A stretch of 64,000 bases of DNA from Tritrichomonas musculus. Taxonomy: Eukaryota > Parabasalia > Tritrichomonadida > Tritrichomonadidae. Both the position numbers and the translations under genes were made by a program. The notes under the pieces are model-generated. The model worked only from the letters and a program-made list of their open reading frames with translations. It was not told the origin of the DNA and made no database searches. Shown piece by piece: positions 1 to 9,394 of this stretch. Position 1 is the stretch's first letter; the number at the start of each line of letters is the position of its first letter. Location of the stretch: contig JAPFFF010000026.1 in the NCBI GenBank assembly GCA_039105265.1, positions 186,001 to 250,000 of the forward strand, read 5' to 3'.

Positions 1-1
1 G

Positions 2-2725
2 AATCTTCGACCCAGTAAGAAAACTAACGATTGCTACGGTTGCTGGATAACTATTAAGCAAACAGATTTGCACGAGTCGATAATTACAAATGAAGGGAAT
101 GGTTTGATGCATTCGCTATTGAAAAACTATAAACATGTATTCAAAATTCAAATGAATGATGGTACTATTAGAGATGGTAGTGAATGGAATATGACATATG
201 CTTACGAGAACCATTTAACAGATGGTCTATCGAACTCGTTACATCCAGGGTATTATGGTACCATCATTTTATATTTATCAATGGATAACATCGAGGGAAT
301 TCGAACCGACCTGATTGATAAGATATATTTGGATATATATTTGGGGGATTCGATTACTGGCACTAGGTTATCATTCAAACCAGATGGGTTCCATGCTCAA
401 AAGAATGGCAAGGTATATGTTGATGTCATCCCAATCCTAGATACGATTGAGAAGATTAGCTATGAATATTCTACTACTAAAATTAATACAGATACCAAAA
501 ATATTGAACTATATTTGAAGAAAGATTTCACTGACCCCATTGATGAAGTGAATTGGGACCCGTCAACTAACGCATTCAAATATATAATCGACCAACAATA
601 TTATGAAGTACTCCCGAGACCAGATGCCGCGACAACCTTATATACTGATTACAATATAACATCATCTAAGGTCATTACGGCTGATAATATTACTACCATG
701 AGGAGTGATTTGAATGTACTCACTAACAACTTTGATGTAGTTAGTTATGATGTTAAAGATTTGACCAGTAGAGTGGATACATTAAATGCAGAAATGGGTG
801 AGACTAAAAGAATTACTCAACACTTGCAAGATGATATCGACCAGGTTCGAATCGTATCAAATGTAGCCCTGGCATTTGGAGTCATCGGTACGGCTGGTAG
901 CATAGCCAATGTTGGATTGACGTTGTTTCGAACAGGGTTCACAATCACTAAAGCTGGTATAGATTCAACCATTGAAGGTATATCCCAAGGTGAGCAAGCT
1001 TTATATCATCTAGGTGATGGAAGCAACCTACCTCCATTAAAAATAGCAAGGTCAACTACAACTGATTTAACTCCAATCATAAATTGGTGCGATGCAGATA
1101 AAGTTGCTGTCGAATATACTGATGATGTTAACAACCCCTCAACAACCATTACAACCTATAGAGATGCTATCGATTTATGCAACCACTTCAGGGAGTCATT
1201 GAAACCAGCATTTAGACTATTAGCTGAAAAAATAAATGAGGTTGAATTTAATACAACCCTACTTGATGATATCTATATTTCCAAAAATAATTTAGTTAGA
1301 GATGACACTATTGATATTGTTGGTAAGCTAGTCAATAAGGATGTTCATCTTGAAGCTGAAGATGTGATTACAAATGGAACTATCAAAGTTAGGCTGATGT
1401 TAATGTTTATTAGCGAATTCAATGATATAGACTATGAGGAATATATTGTTACAATTACTATAGAGAATGGTAGTGTTAGTCAATATGAAGGTTGCGATTA
1501 CTTCCCAACATGCACTCTCAATGATAAGATTATAATCATACCTAATCCCCAAAATGTTAAAGTCAATACTATTACTATCAAGGAGAATACTTGTGTTAGG
1601 AGGATGTCATTTACACCAAATGATTTAGCCTATACCTGTGACATAAATGCTCTTCATAATAAAATTGATGCTATCCATGAACAGACCAAATCTAATGATG
1701 CTTCACTAGCTACAATCATAAACGAGTACCCCACGGTTGATGAGGTCAATGATGTCTTGAAGGAGTATGCATTAAAGAAAGATATACCTGAACCTGTTGA
1801 TTTAACCAATTATGCTATGAAAAGCATTATTCCAGAAATTATTGAGGGGCAAACAACTATTCAATTCAAAATCGTCAATAATACAATTCCTGATTTGGAT
1901 TACGACACATATCATGAACTGATTGAGCAATATGGGTTGGATATTGTCTCATCAAACAATTTCTATACGGCTCATTATGTTCACATAGATTATTCGTACA
2001 ATGACGATGATGACGAACAACCCTCTCAGATAATGCGCATCGAAGGAAGTAATTCTGGTCTTTGGATTCTGTATAGCTCCCATGAATTAATCAATCCAGG
2101 AAGTGGTGAAACACCGGAAATTTTATCATGTTCAATAACCAAAAATATCGAACCAACAGACAAAAACGCTTATTCAGCAAGATATGTGTCGAACACTTTT
2201 GCTTTGAAAACAGATATCCCAGAACCAGTTGATTTGTCAAATTATGCATTAAAAAGTGATTATGATGAACTGAAGACAAGGATAGAAAATTTGGTAACTG
2301 AGAACACAAATTTGAAAGCAACCATAGAATCTTTTGAATCAAGATTAGCTGCATTAGCGAATAGATTAACGCGAATTAAGTATACATTCAGCGTACCAAA
2401 TAGTACTAGCATTCGTTACCAATTCGAACAACCATTTGATGCATATGAGGCAACCCTCTATTTGACATATCATGAAAACAAAAATAATGTTGCCAGTGAA
2501 AAAGAAATTAAAATTAATATATCATTCAATGTTAAAAATACACCTACGTATGAATACCAATGCGAACCAAATAAGATCTGGTTAAACAATATTGAATTTC
2601 CATTAAATAGTAGCAATTTAATGGTCAATCCAACAGCTAATTTCATATTGATTGGTGGGTCATTCTTTTCATCAAATGGTATCTTAGCTGAAGATAATAC
2701 CAAGAATGGAATACATTCATTATAA
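2..2725 (+). CDS. Maverick fibre-like protein (5' end outside window)
   Basis: The frame is open to the left edge of the window, so the true start lies upstream; the first internal Met is at about position 107. At least 885 residues are visible. A hydrophobic Gly/Ala-rich stretch lies around residues 265-300. Two copies of a DIPEPVDL(T/S)NYA motif occur near residues 565 and 715, a pattern seen in phage and virus tail or fibre proteins. A heptad-like coiled coil (YDELKTRIENLVTENTNLKA and onward, about 731-775) precedes a 100-residue C-terminal domain. This architecture suggests a trimeric, possibly receptor-binding spike, but no family is assigned with certainty. It is convergent with the polymerase gene, about 107 bp away, and is one of only two plus-strand genes in this element. 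Confidence 0.75.
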   Translation, partial: NLRPSKKTNDCYGCWITIKQTDLHESIITNEGNGLMHSLLKNYKHVFKIQMNDGTIRDGSEWNMTYAYENHLTDGLSNSLHPGYYGTIILYLSMDNIEGIRTDLIDKIYLDIYLGDSITGTRLSFKPDGFHAQKNGKVYVDVIPILDTIEKISYEYSTTKINTDTKNIELYLKKDFTDPIDEVNWDPSTNAFKYIIDQQYYEVLPRPDAATTLYTDYNITSSKVITADNITTMRSDLNVLTNNFDVVSYDVKDLTSRVDTLNAEMGETKRITQHLQDDIDQVRIVSNVALAFGVIGTAGSIANVGLTLFRTGFTITKAGIDSTIEGISQGEQALYHLGDGSNLPPLKIARSTTTDLTPIINWCDADKVAVEYTDDVNNPSTTITTYRDAIDLCNHFRESLKPAFRLLAEKINEVEFNTTLLDDIYISKNNLVRDDTIDIVGKLVNKDVHLEAEDVITNGTIKVRLMLMFISEFNDIDYEEYIVTITIENGSVSQYEGCDYFPTCTLNDKIIIIPNPQNVKVNTITIKENTCVRRMSFTPNDLAYTCDINALHNKIDAIHEQTKSNDASLATIINEYPTVDEVNDVLKEYALKKDIPEPVDLTNYAMKSIIPEIIEGQTTIQFKIVNNTIPDLDYDTYHELIEQYGLDIVSSNNFYTAHYVHIDYSYNDDDDEQPSQIMRIEGSNSGLWILYSSHELINPGSGETPEILSCSITKNIEPTDKNAYSARYVSNTFALKTDIPEPVDLSNYALKSDYDELKTRIENLVTENTNLKATIESFESRLAALANRLTRIKYTFSVPNSTSIRYQFEQPFDAYEATLYLTYHENKNNVASEKEIKINISFNVKNTPTYEYQCEPNKIWLNNIEFPLNSSNLMVNPTANFILIGGSFFSSNGILAEDNTKNGIHSL

Positions 2726-2832
2726 GGAGGTAGGTACGAGATTCTCTGCGGGAAATCCCGTTGACTCTTGGAACAGCATTTTTGCTCCCATAGTAGCTAA
2801 CAAGTTAGTCATCAGCTAGCCAATCAAAAATA

Positions 2833-5800
2833 TTAAAACTTCATCGTCCTATTAAATTGAGGGAGATTGATTTGCTGATACAATTTATTTTTGCGAAAAC
2901 AATTGGCACCATCGAGTAGGTTAAATGTAATCTCCTCACCATTATACATGAGCTCATATAATTCTTCAACACTAATATTATGATGCTTACAATAATTGAG
3001 AATACATTGTTTAGGAACACCTTTCATTCTAATATGATATCCTTCGTTGCCATTCTCATCGACCAGTATATCTAGATATGATTTCTTACCAAGCGCTATC
3101 AGTTTACGTGAATGGACTTCGCCAACAGCACCATCAAATCTGTCAAAATCAATATGAAACTGACACATCTGCTTACCAATCAATTGTCTCCCATATTTTG
3201 AATTATATATTTTTGCGATGCGTTCAACATCATCTTCCATAATATGCATGCTATCAGTATCTTGATAATATATATTGATGCCGTGTTGCTCAGCCGTATT
3301 CATAACTCTATTCATAATATGCTTACTCCATGAGAGAACTGATGCCCCAAATTGTGGTAGGTTGAAGTGATTATATATAGGCTTCATCTTCTTAACATAA
3401 ACGTTGTTAATATTATCGGTTTCTGTAATCTCACTTATATAATTATAATTCCTCCAGATATAGTTATATATCTTCTCCTTGGGGACGGATTTAGTCTCGA
3501 TTGGAATAGCTTTCAAAATAGACTTACCATATATACTATTGAGGAGCAGCTTAATAGTTTGCTCCAACGGATTACATGCTCGTTGGTATCTCAATCTAAG
3601 TCTAAATAATTTATCGATGAACTTATTTATAGTTGTATTGAAACCTTCATTGAAATAGTATCCGCGAATGAACTCATAATCGAAATCATAAAACTCCATT
3701 AAATCCATGAATGCTATCTTGTCGATATAGAAATGGGTGACTGGATTGTTATCAAATATCTTGCTACCATTATCATCCCGATGGAATACATGCCCAAATT
3801 TGTAATCAATATCACTCTTACATTTAATTTTTGTAATATTGATTTCTGCAAAAAACGTGTCATATCTCAACAGCTCTTCCTTCGAAACATTTGCGGGGAT
3901 GATCTTAGGCTTGCCCTTGGGTACCCCATTCATAATTCTCATCGCAGATGGATATAAAGACACGGCATCGAAGTCTTGGATGCGCCCCTCTATGTATTGC
4001 TTATCATTATTCGCAGTCATTGTCCTACCTCCGCTAACACATCTCAGGATAAAATTCTGGGGCTTACCACTCAACTCATAGCATCCATTAAAGCATCCAT
4101 ATCTCTTAGCGAAATCGTATCCAATAGCTGAGATAGATATATAGTTATGAATGTTTAACATATTAATCTTGGTTTCATGAAATATTTTCATGAGGTCTTC
4201 ATTAAATTTCTCCAAGCCCTTCATCAAAACTATGCAATCCTTCTTGCAATAAAATTTCGCATATTTCATAATATCTATATTTAATGAGTCATACGCATCA
4301 GCTATCTTCGCATTTTCAATCAACTGTTTAAAATCTCGTGCAATCTCATGCAAAGATTTCTCATCTTTTTTCTCATCATAATATTGTATTTGGAATTCTA
4401 ACGCTGGCACGATACAACGTTTAATATTATGTTCCGTATATAACTTATAAGCCATGATTTCCTTGTGGACATCTAAGTTGAACATGCTCGCGAATTTCCT
4501 CAAGGGCTTATTAATTAGAGAATAGCTGTTGCGGAACGTTAACGTTTTCACAATCTTGTTATCGATATATTTGTTCATAATGATTTGTAATATAGTACCT
4601 GCTCGCTCAAGTATCTTGGGCCGCCAACCATATGTGTTCATGAAGAAGCATGCATCATATTTTAGATTGTGAAAGTATGTTAATGATTGGTCCTGTAAAT
4701 AATCTAATAGCTGTTCATTAATATTATCTCCTGTGAAAGATATACTGTGAATATATGCACCATCTCTCCAAGCTGTACAATTTAGATATGGAACATGAGG
4801 AGACACCGTTGAGTTGGTTTCGTAATCGCTATAATAAATCCTACTCCATTGCTTACCGTAATTAGTATCTGTTTTGATAGGTTTGCAACATAGCTCCTCA
4901 TCATAATTTAAATCGACATAGTCATTGAGATTATTATTGAATTCGGTCGTTGCTAATATATTTAATTCACAATTCTTAATCTCTCTAAATAAGTTTAAAT
5001 CAAACATCTTACGTAGTATAATCATTGGAGTGGTACCTTCATTTTTATATAGAGGGGTATCTTTATTAACACCCTTGATTAGAACTCTCCTATCAATTGG
5101 AATATGAGCAAATTTTTCATCGAGCTCATCTCTATGTTCCAAATAATATGTTGTCGCCATGATATTTTTATTAATCATGTAGTGATTCTTATATAGGAGT
5201 AGGTCGACAGTTCTCACGTAATCCTTAGCCCATGGTTTCTTTCGCGTATCAATTCTAACATTATATTGGTGGCGAGTATCTTTGGATTCATCGATACGTC
5301 GTATAATGAAGTGGCATTTGAATTCCTTGGCAACACTGATAATACGATTACAAGGAACTCGCTTAGTCCTAATATAATTCCTCAAATGATTTATTTCATC
5401 TATCTCAAACACACCTGATTGAATACATGCATATACGAAGCAGTTGTCCTTATAATTATTTTTGTCTATGGAACTAAATATATGGTAATCTGTCAAATCG
5501 ATATTGCTCAAATTGATATATGGGAAAAATCCGCCATCATACATGTTTCTAAAATCTTCATCAATCTCAATCTCTTCATTATAAACTGTATTCGTATCAG
5601 GGTCCAATTTTTGAATCGAAAATGTGGTGGTCTTTTTGAACTTACTTTTAGTTACAAATAATGCTTCGTATCGAACGGGTATAAATGTGCTGTTGTAGTT
5701 GGGATTTACATCACTAGCATCTTCGATCAAATCAACGGTGCCTGCGATATGACCAATCGTGTTATCAATCATCCATTTATCACTCAGGGTGAAATATTTA

Positions 5801-6363
5801 TAGGTACCATCGAGTGAGTGAGCTTTGACAACAGGTCTCTCATCACCTTTCAAACTATAACATTTTCTCAACGCCTCACAAAATGCTAAACGTTTGTCTT
5901 CATCATCTCCTATCAACACATCAAATGATATCCTCCTATTCACGTATAACATATATTCGGTCATATATTTTTGGAAATTGCGTTTATTGACAACATCCTT
6001 GATTCGTTTCTCATATTGAATTCTCTCATCAGTCTTGGATTGATATAAGTTGATGGGGATGTTTAATATAAGCCTCTCCTCTAATGCGTTGTCGCGAATA
6101 CTATTTTTATACTGATTACGTTGCTGAACTCGATTGATATGACTCGATTTGCTTTTACGAATGGTCGCGAATAATTTATTATCATCCTTATCAAATGCTC
6201 TAATATAATCATCAACGCAAACACCTCTCCTATTAATATGCATACTTATCAATCGATTCGATAACTCACCCTTCAACTCTCTCAACGATGCAGTTTTATT
6301 AGCGAATCCGGGTAACGATAAGATATCTCTTTTGGTGAGCTTACTCAATAATTTATTTTTCAT
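2833..6363 (-). CDS. Protein-primed DNA polymerase B (Maverick pPolB)
   Basis: This 1176-residue family B polymerase would replicate the element by protein priming. Visible motifs are: exonuclease I DYET (513-515), exonuclease II HNLKYD (565-570), exonuclease III YCKKD (705-709), polymerase motif A DxxSLYPS (799-806), motif B KLLLNSIYGK (938-947), motif C YYQDTDS (1032-1038) and a KxY-type motif KKSY (1093-1096). The N-terminal 60 residues carry a module (LTKRDILSLPGF) shared with two other proteins of this element. A segment with DNCFVYAC (Cys308) and YKNHY (His394) resembles an OTU-type cysteine protease fold; that is inference. The start codon lies in a TATAAATG context. It is the longest gene of the element and its frame is whole. 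Confidence 0.95.
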   Translation of the reverse strand: MKNKLLSKLTKRDILSLPGFANKTASLRELKGELSNRLISMHINRRGVCVDDYIRAFDKDDNKLFATIRKSKSSHINRVQQRNQYKNSIRDNALEERLILNIPINLYQSKTDERIQYEKRIKDVVNKRNFQKYMTEYMLYVNRRISFDVLIGDDEDKRLAFCEALRKCYSLKGDERPVVKAHSLDGTYKYFTLSDKWMIDNTIGHIAGTVDLIEDASDVNPNYNSTFIPVRYEALFVTKSKFKKTTTFSIQKLDPDTNTVYNEEIEIDEDFRNMYDGGFFPYINLSNIDLTDYHIFSSIDKNNYKDNCFVYACIQSGVFEIDEINHLRNYIRTKRVPCNRIISVAKEFKCHFIIRRIDESKDTRHQYNVRIDTRKKPWAKDYVRTVDLLLYKNHYMINKNIMATTYYLEHRDELDEKFAHIPIDRRVLIKGVNKDTPLYKNEGTTPMIILRKMFDLNLFREIKNCELNILATTEFNNNLNDYVDLNYDEELCCKPIKTDTNYGKQWSRIYYSDYETNSTVSPHVPYLNCTAWRDGAYIHSISFTGDNINEQLLDYLQDQSLTYFHNLKYDACFFMNTYGWRPKILERAGTILQIIMNKYIDNKIVKTLTFRNSYSLINKPLRKFASMFNLDVHKEIMAYKLYTEHNIKRCIVPALEFQIQYYDEKKDEKSLHEIARDFKQLIENAKIADAYDSLNIDIMKYAKFYCKKDCIVLMKGLEKFNEDLMKIFHETKINMLNIHNYISISAIGYDFAKRYGCFNGCYELSGKPQNFILRCVSGGRTMTANNDKQYIEGRIQDFDAVSLYPSAMRIMNGVPKGKPKIIPANVSKEELLRYDTFFAEINITKIKCKSDIDYKFGHVFHRDDNGSKIFDNNPVTHFYIDKIAFMDLMEFYDFDYEFIRGYYFNEGFNTTINKFIDKLFRLRLRYQRACNPLEQTIKLLLNSIYGKSILKAIPIETKSVPKEKIYNYIWRNYNYISEITETDNINNVYVKKMKPIYNHFNLPQFGASVLSWSKHIMNRVMNTAEQHGINIYYQDTDSMHIMEDDVERIAKIYNSKYGRQLIGKQMCQFHIDFDRFDGAVGEVHSRKLIALGKKSYLDILVDENGNEGYHIRMKGVPKQCILNYCKHHNISVEELYELMYNGEEITFNLLDGANCFRKNKLYQQINLPQFNRTMKF

Positions 6364-6425
6364 TTATATATCATTAAAAATGGCCCGGTTTCAAAATCAA
6401 CTCATTTTTTTATCGCGCTATCAAA

Positions 6426-7151
6426 ATGTCTCACGATAATATCAATATTGACCAATTATTGGAACGCATCAAATTACTTGAGGAGGAGAATGCTAGATTG
6501 AAGGCTACCCCTGATCTTGTCGATGTTGGTTGCAATACAGATGGACGCGGTGATGATGTATGTCCCACCGTTGAAAAGGATGAAGATGCTAAATGGTTCC
6601 CCCTCAAGAATTATGAAAACGAGTATGAGATATTGAACTGCTACCCTTATCCAATTCGTAAGATAGCAACTGGTAGGATTGTTACTGAATTCAAAAATAA
6701 AACTAGCGGATACATCCAAGTATCTCTCAATGGTAGCTGTCAACAAAAACATAGACTTGTTGCACTACAATTCATATATAACGATGACCCTGTAAACAAA
6801 ACTATCGTCGACCATATAGAGCAGGATAGGACATATTATCATGTAAAATGTTTACGATGGGTTTCGACTCAAGATAATAATAAAAATAGGAGTTCAACGA
6901 GAGGTATTGTATACGAGTATTTTGACGATATAGATGAAGATGCAATTGTCGTGAATAAATACGGTGACCACTTATTTGAGAACTATTATTATTTCGATAA
7001 TAAGTTTTACTATTTCAACGGAGTACGTTACAGAGAATTATATATCAAAGAGAATAAATCAGGTGTTCTATTTGTTAGCATGAAGGACACTAAAAATAGA
7101 ACTGTCAATGTATATGTAAATAGATTCAAGAAAATATATAACTTGAATTAG
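6426..7151 (+). CDS. HNH/NUMOD4-type endonuclease-like protein (Maverick copy 1)
   Basis: This 241-residue protein has a short N-terminal coiled coil (LLERIKLLEEENARLKA). A NUMOD4-like segment follows (FPLKNYENEYEILN, about 58-71), then an HNH-type core with HRLVALQFI (His109 onward), a DH pair (129-130) and LRW (143-145). The C-terminal 90 residues have no recognised domain but are shared with the protein at 19168-19776. The family usually consists of homing or site-specific nucleases. Here the role could be element mobility or host-DNA cutting, which is inference. The gene is divergent from the polymerase with about 60 bp between start codons. Together with the left-edge gene it is a plus-strand exception in the element. 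Confidence 0.8.
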   Translation: MSHDNINIDQLLERIKLLEEENARLKATPDLVDVGCNTDGRGDDVCPTVEKDEDAKWFPLKNYENEYEILNCYPYPIRKIATGRIVTEFKNKTSGYIQVSLNGSCQQKHRLVALQFIYNDDPVNKTIVDHIEQDRTYYHVKCLRWVSTQDNNKNRSSTRGIVYEYFDDIDEDAIVVNKYGDHLFENYYYFDNKFYYFNGVRYRELYIKENKSGVLFVSMKDTKNRTVNVYVNRFKKIYNLN

Positions 7152-7171
7152 TATTATTTTTGCGGAGCATA

Positions 7172-8176
7172 TTATTTGTTATCCTCAATACTGATAATTC
7201 TAACAGGTTTACCATGTATCAATTCGAGGTTTCGCTTAGTCCTTGCGATTTGTTTAGCAGATTGTGCAAGCTTACCATTATTCTTTATATCTTTAAATAT
7301 TTTTGAACGTGCATTCGATTCACGAATCAAGGCTTCCCTAGCGATAGCTTCCTCCTTTTCAGCAACATGCTTCTCCCAGTTAGCTTGTTTTATAGCAGCA
7401 CGCTTAGCTTTATTCTCCTTTCTACGTTGCTTTCTAGCTGCAGCTTTAGAACTTTGAGCAGCTGCTATCAGTGCAGCCTTACGTTGCTTCTTAGACATAT
7501 AATTTGCAGGTGGCTTGTATGGATCATATGATTCAGCCTCCTTCAATAGCCTATTGATTTCCTTCTCCTTATGCTCCTTCTCCCAGTTAGCTTGTTTTAT
7601 AGCAGCACGCTTAGCTTTATTATCCTTCTTGCGTTGCTTTCGTTCAACTGCCCTACGAGCTCGTCTAGCTTTATCTTTGATACGTTCATATGCTTCCTGC
7701 AATCCCTGATCCGTGATGAGTTGTCGTCTTTGAGCACGTGCAGCCGCGATGATAGCAGCCTTACGTTGCTTCTTAGACATATAATTTGCAGGTGGTGCGG
7801 ATGAATCATTAGATGTATATTCTATAGCCTTAATATTGGATTTGGGTGGAGCTATCATCTTACGTTTAGTGGGATGAGGTGGTATATATGGTTGTGGATT
7901 ACTTCGATATTTTTCGACATATTCCTTAACTTTGTAACCACGTTTCTTTTTGGTATATTGATGAACTCTCGCCCGAACGAAATCCTTGAGTTCGATCAAT
8001 AAATAATTATATAAACTCTTGAATCCAGGCAGTTGAACAATCTCTCCCTTATTTAGACTCAGTACAGTTTTATTCTGGGGTAGGTTGCAACTGGATGAGC
8101 CATGCTTCTTGGGAGGTGAGGTCTTGGGATATGAGTCATCATTTGGATCATAATTGAAGTCATCACTATCACTCAT
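7172..8176 (-). CDS. Lys/Arg-rich core-like protein with LPGF module
   Basis: This 334-residue, highly basic protein starts with an acidic tail of about 35 residues. The LPGF module (LNKGEIVQLPGF, residues 41-52, extending to about 92) follows; it is also found at the N-termini of the polymerase and of the 389-residue coiled-coil protein. The rest is Ala/Lys/Arg-rich and is built from repeated segments such as NYMSKKQRKAA and NKAKRAAIKQANWEK. The composition resembles DNA-condensing core proteins of adenovirus-like particles (protein VII or Mu analogues) and would suit packaging DNA in a capsid; this is inference from composition, not from homology. The start region is a T-rich tract followed by TTTAAATG. 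Confidence 0.75.
   Translation of the reverse strand: MSDSDDFNYDPNDDSYPKTSPPKKHGSSSCNLPQNKTVLSLNKGEIVQLPGFKSLYNYLLIELKDFVRARVHQYTKKKRGYKVKEYVEKYRSNPQPYIPPHPTKRKMIAPPKSNIKAIEYTSNDSSAPPANYMSKKQRKAAIIAAARAQRRQLITDQGLQEAYERIKDKARRARRAVERKQRKKDNKAKRAAIKQANWEKEHKEKEINRLLKEAESYDPYKPPANYMSKKQRKAALIAAAQSSKAAARKQRRKENKAKRAAIKQANWEKHVAEKEEAIAREALIRESNARSKIFKDIKNNGKLAQSAKQIARTKRNLELIHGKPVRIISIEDNK
7371..7798 (-). repeat. Duplicated coding segments inside the basic protein gene
   Basis: Two near-identical DNA stretches occur twice. One of about 51 bp is at 7371-7421 and 7578-7628; it encodes NKAKRAAIKQANWEK. One of about 41 bp is at 7471-7511 and 7758-7798; it encodes the PPANYMSKKQRKAA region. The offsets (207 and 287 bp) differ, so the gene grew by duplication and was later trimmed or expanded between the copies. 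Confidence 0.8.
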
Positions 8177-8217
8177 TTAAACAAAAATAAAAATATGGTT
8201 CGATAAAATGTAATTAT

Positions 8218-8625
8218 TTAATTATTACAGTCATCTACTAAGGGTTCATCATCAGGTGTCTCATTAATTGTCTCATTAATTGTCTCATTAACACTACAAT
8301 CGATATTATCCGCATCTGGGGTATCCTCTTCCTCCTCTTCAAGCTCATCAAGATGTTCCTCGACATATCTCCTTAGTATCTCCATTTCATATTTTTTACG
8401 TAATCTATATTCACGTTGCTGTTGGCGTCTAGCAGCTCGTCGCTCGTCATCATTAGCATACTTACATCTTCGCCCACGAGGCTTCTTAGATTCAGGTTCA
8501 ACAGGTTCATCATCAATGTTATCAATCTTATTTAATACATCACTCGATTTCGATTTAACAATTGTCCCGGTGACGGATGGAAGTTGATTAGTAATAGTTG
8601 GGCTATCTACTTGCGATTCACTCAT
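8218..8625 (-). CDS. Small Maverick protein with basic helix and acidic tail
   Basis: The product is 135 residues when started at the internal Met (MSESQVDSPT). The frame runs 63 bp further upstream, but that start would overlap the end of the neighbouring gene and would encode an unlikely hydrophobic leader. The chosen start leaves a 46-bp gap that contains a T-rich tract. The middle has a very basic stretch (RRAARRQQQREYRLRKKYE) resembling the basic region of a bZIP-type helix. An acidic run (DELEEEEED) and short NETI repeats follow. No family is recognised. It may bind nucleic acid. Confidence 0.65.
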   Translation of the reverse strand: MSESQVDSPTITNQLPSVTGTIVKSKSSDVLNKIDNIDDEPVEPESKKPRGRRCKYANDDERRAARRQQQREYRLRKKYEMEILRRYVEEHLDELEEEEEDTPDADNIDCSVNETINETINETPDDEPLVDDCNN

Positions 8626-8671
8626 TTGCTTATCGAGAAAAAATATTATATAAAAAATAATCGACGCATAT

Positions 8672-9130
8672 TTATACGAAGCAATCATCCTTTATATCGC
8701 TATCATCGAATTCAATTTTGAACTGGTCGCGAATACATTTGATATTATGTTTGTTGACGCATTCAAGAACGTGACATGGATAGTATGGGGTGTCCATATA
8801 TGTTTGCATTGTGAGTTCTATGATAAGGACGTATAGCTTATCCTTGCTATCGAATTTGCAGTTGAATGATACTATAATCGAATCCCCAAACAATTTAATG
8901 ATTTTATTATAGTTGATGAATACATTATTTTTCTTATTATTAGATTCGAGTGTGATGAATAAAGGTTTGCAACAATATTTGTCAAACTTATTTTTAAATA
9001 CTTTCTCCCCTTCGAAATAGATGACAGCCTTTACAAACTTGTTGTTCTTATATGTATCATTGATAAATGAAACGAGCTTGGTTGGTGAGTAGAAGTTATT
9101 GTTAGTGTCTACGATTGAATCAACAGACAT
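8672..9130 (-). CDS. Unrecognised Maverick protein, 152 residues
   Basis: The frame is open from an ATG in a perfect TATAAATG context with a T-rich tract upstream. The predicted protein is mixed alpha/beta with several Cys residues (KYCCKP, YYPCHVLEC, IKCI) and an acidic C-terminus. No motif was recognised. It lies head-to-tail with the small basic/acidic protein gene and before the non-coding segment that holds the structured element. It is probably a real gene because it has the element's start signature and composition. Confidence 0.6.
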   Translation of the reverse strand: MSVDSIVDTNNNFYSPTKLVSFINDTYKNNKFVKAVIYFEGEKVFKNKFDKYCCKPLFITLESNNKKNNVFINYNKIIKLFGDSIIVSFNCKFDSKDKLYVLIIELTMQTYMDTPYYPCHVLECVNKHNIKCIRDQFKIEFDDSDIKDDCFV

Positions 9131-9156
9131 TTATATTAGGATAAAAAATAAAATAA
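9131..9156 (-). promoter_or_regulatory. Representative Maverick start signature: T-rich tract + TATAAATG
   Basis: Reading on the minus strand, a TTTTATTTTTT-like tract lies a few bases upstream of TATAAATG. Nearly every gene of this element has a comparable T-rich tract within about 10-30 bp of the start and A residues at -1 and -2. This is seen at starts 8176, 8625, 9130, 10154, 11149, 11663, 14483, 15125, 15588 and 16485, and also at 19776 in element 2 and 41046 in the helicase element. The arrangement resembles the late-promoter layout of poxviruses (T-run, spacer, TAAAT at the start), but the function here is inferred. Confidence 0.5.
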
Positions 9157-9394
9157 TTTTGGACATGTGATATAAAAAATATTTTTGAAAAATTTTGGGT
9201 ATATAGAGCGAGCAGGAACTGCGTTCTATATGTATGATGGAATATAATTGGAACAGTTTAAATAGTAAATCGAAAACATATATGTGTTAGCGCTAACTGG
9301 TATAGTTGTTGGATCATGAAGCATGTCTCCCAGCTTCGGCGGCAGGCATGAGTTCGATTCGCTGCCATACCGATTTTTCGTATTATTTTCGGTC
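9131..9394. other. Non-coding Maverick segment with hairpin and B-box-like motif
   Basis: No credible gene is seen. On the plus strand a CATGTCTCC/GGCAGGCATG hairpin lies at about 9323-9350 and a GAGTTCGATTC motif like a Pol III B box lies at about 9350-9360. The 73-nt span 9299-9371 has pairable ends (GGTATAG/CCATACC), but no proper D or T stems form, so it is not called a tRNA. Confidence 0.4.

Noticed and set aside
9299-9371. A 73-nt tRNA-like segment with pairable ends and a B-box-like GTTCGATTC
   Set aside because: D and T stems do not form and no believable anticodon arm exists, so it is not called a tRNA; at most it is a degenerate relic or a Pol III-like box by chance.
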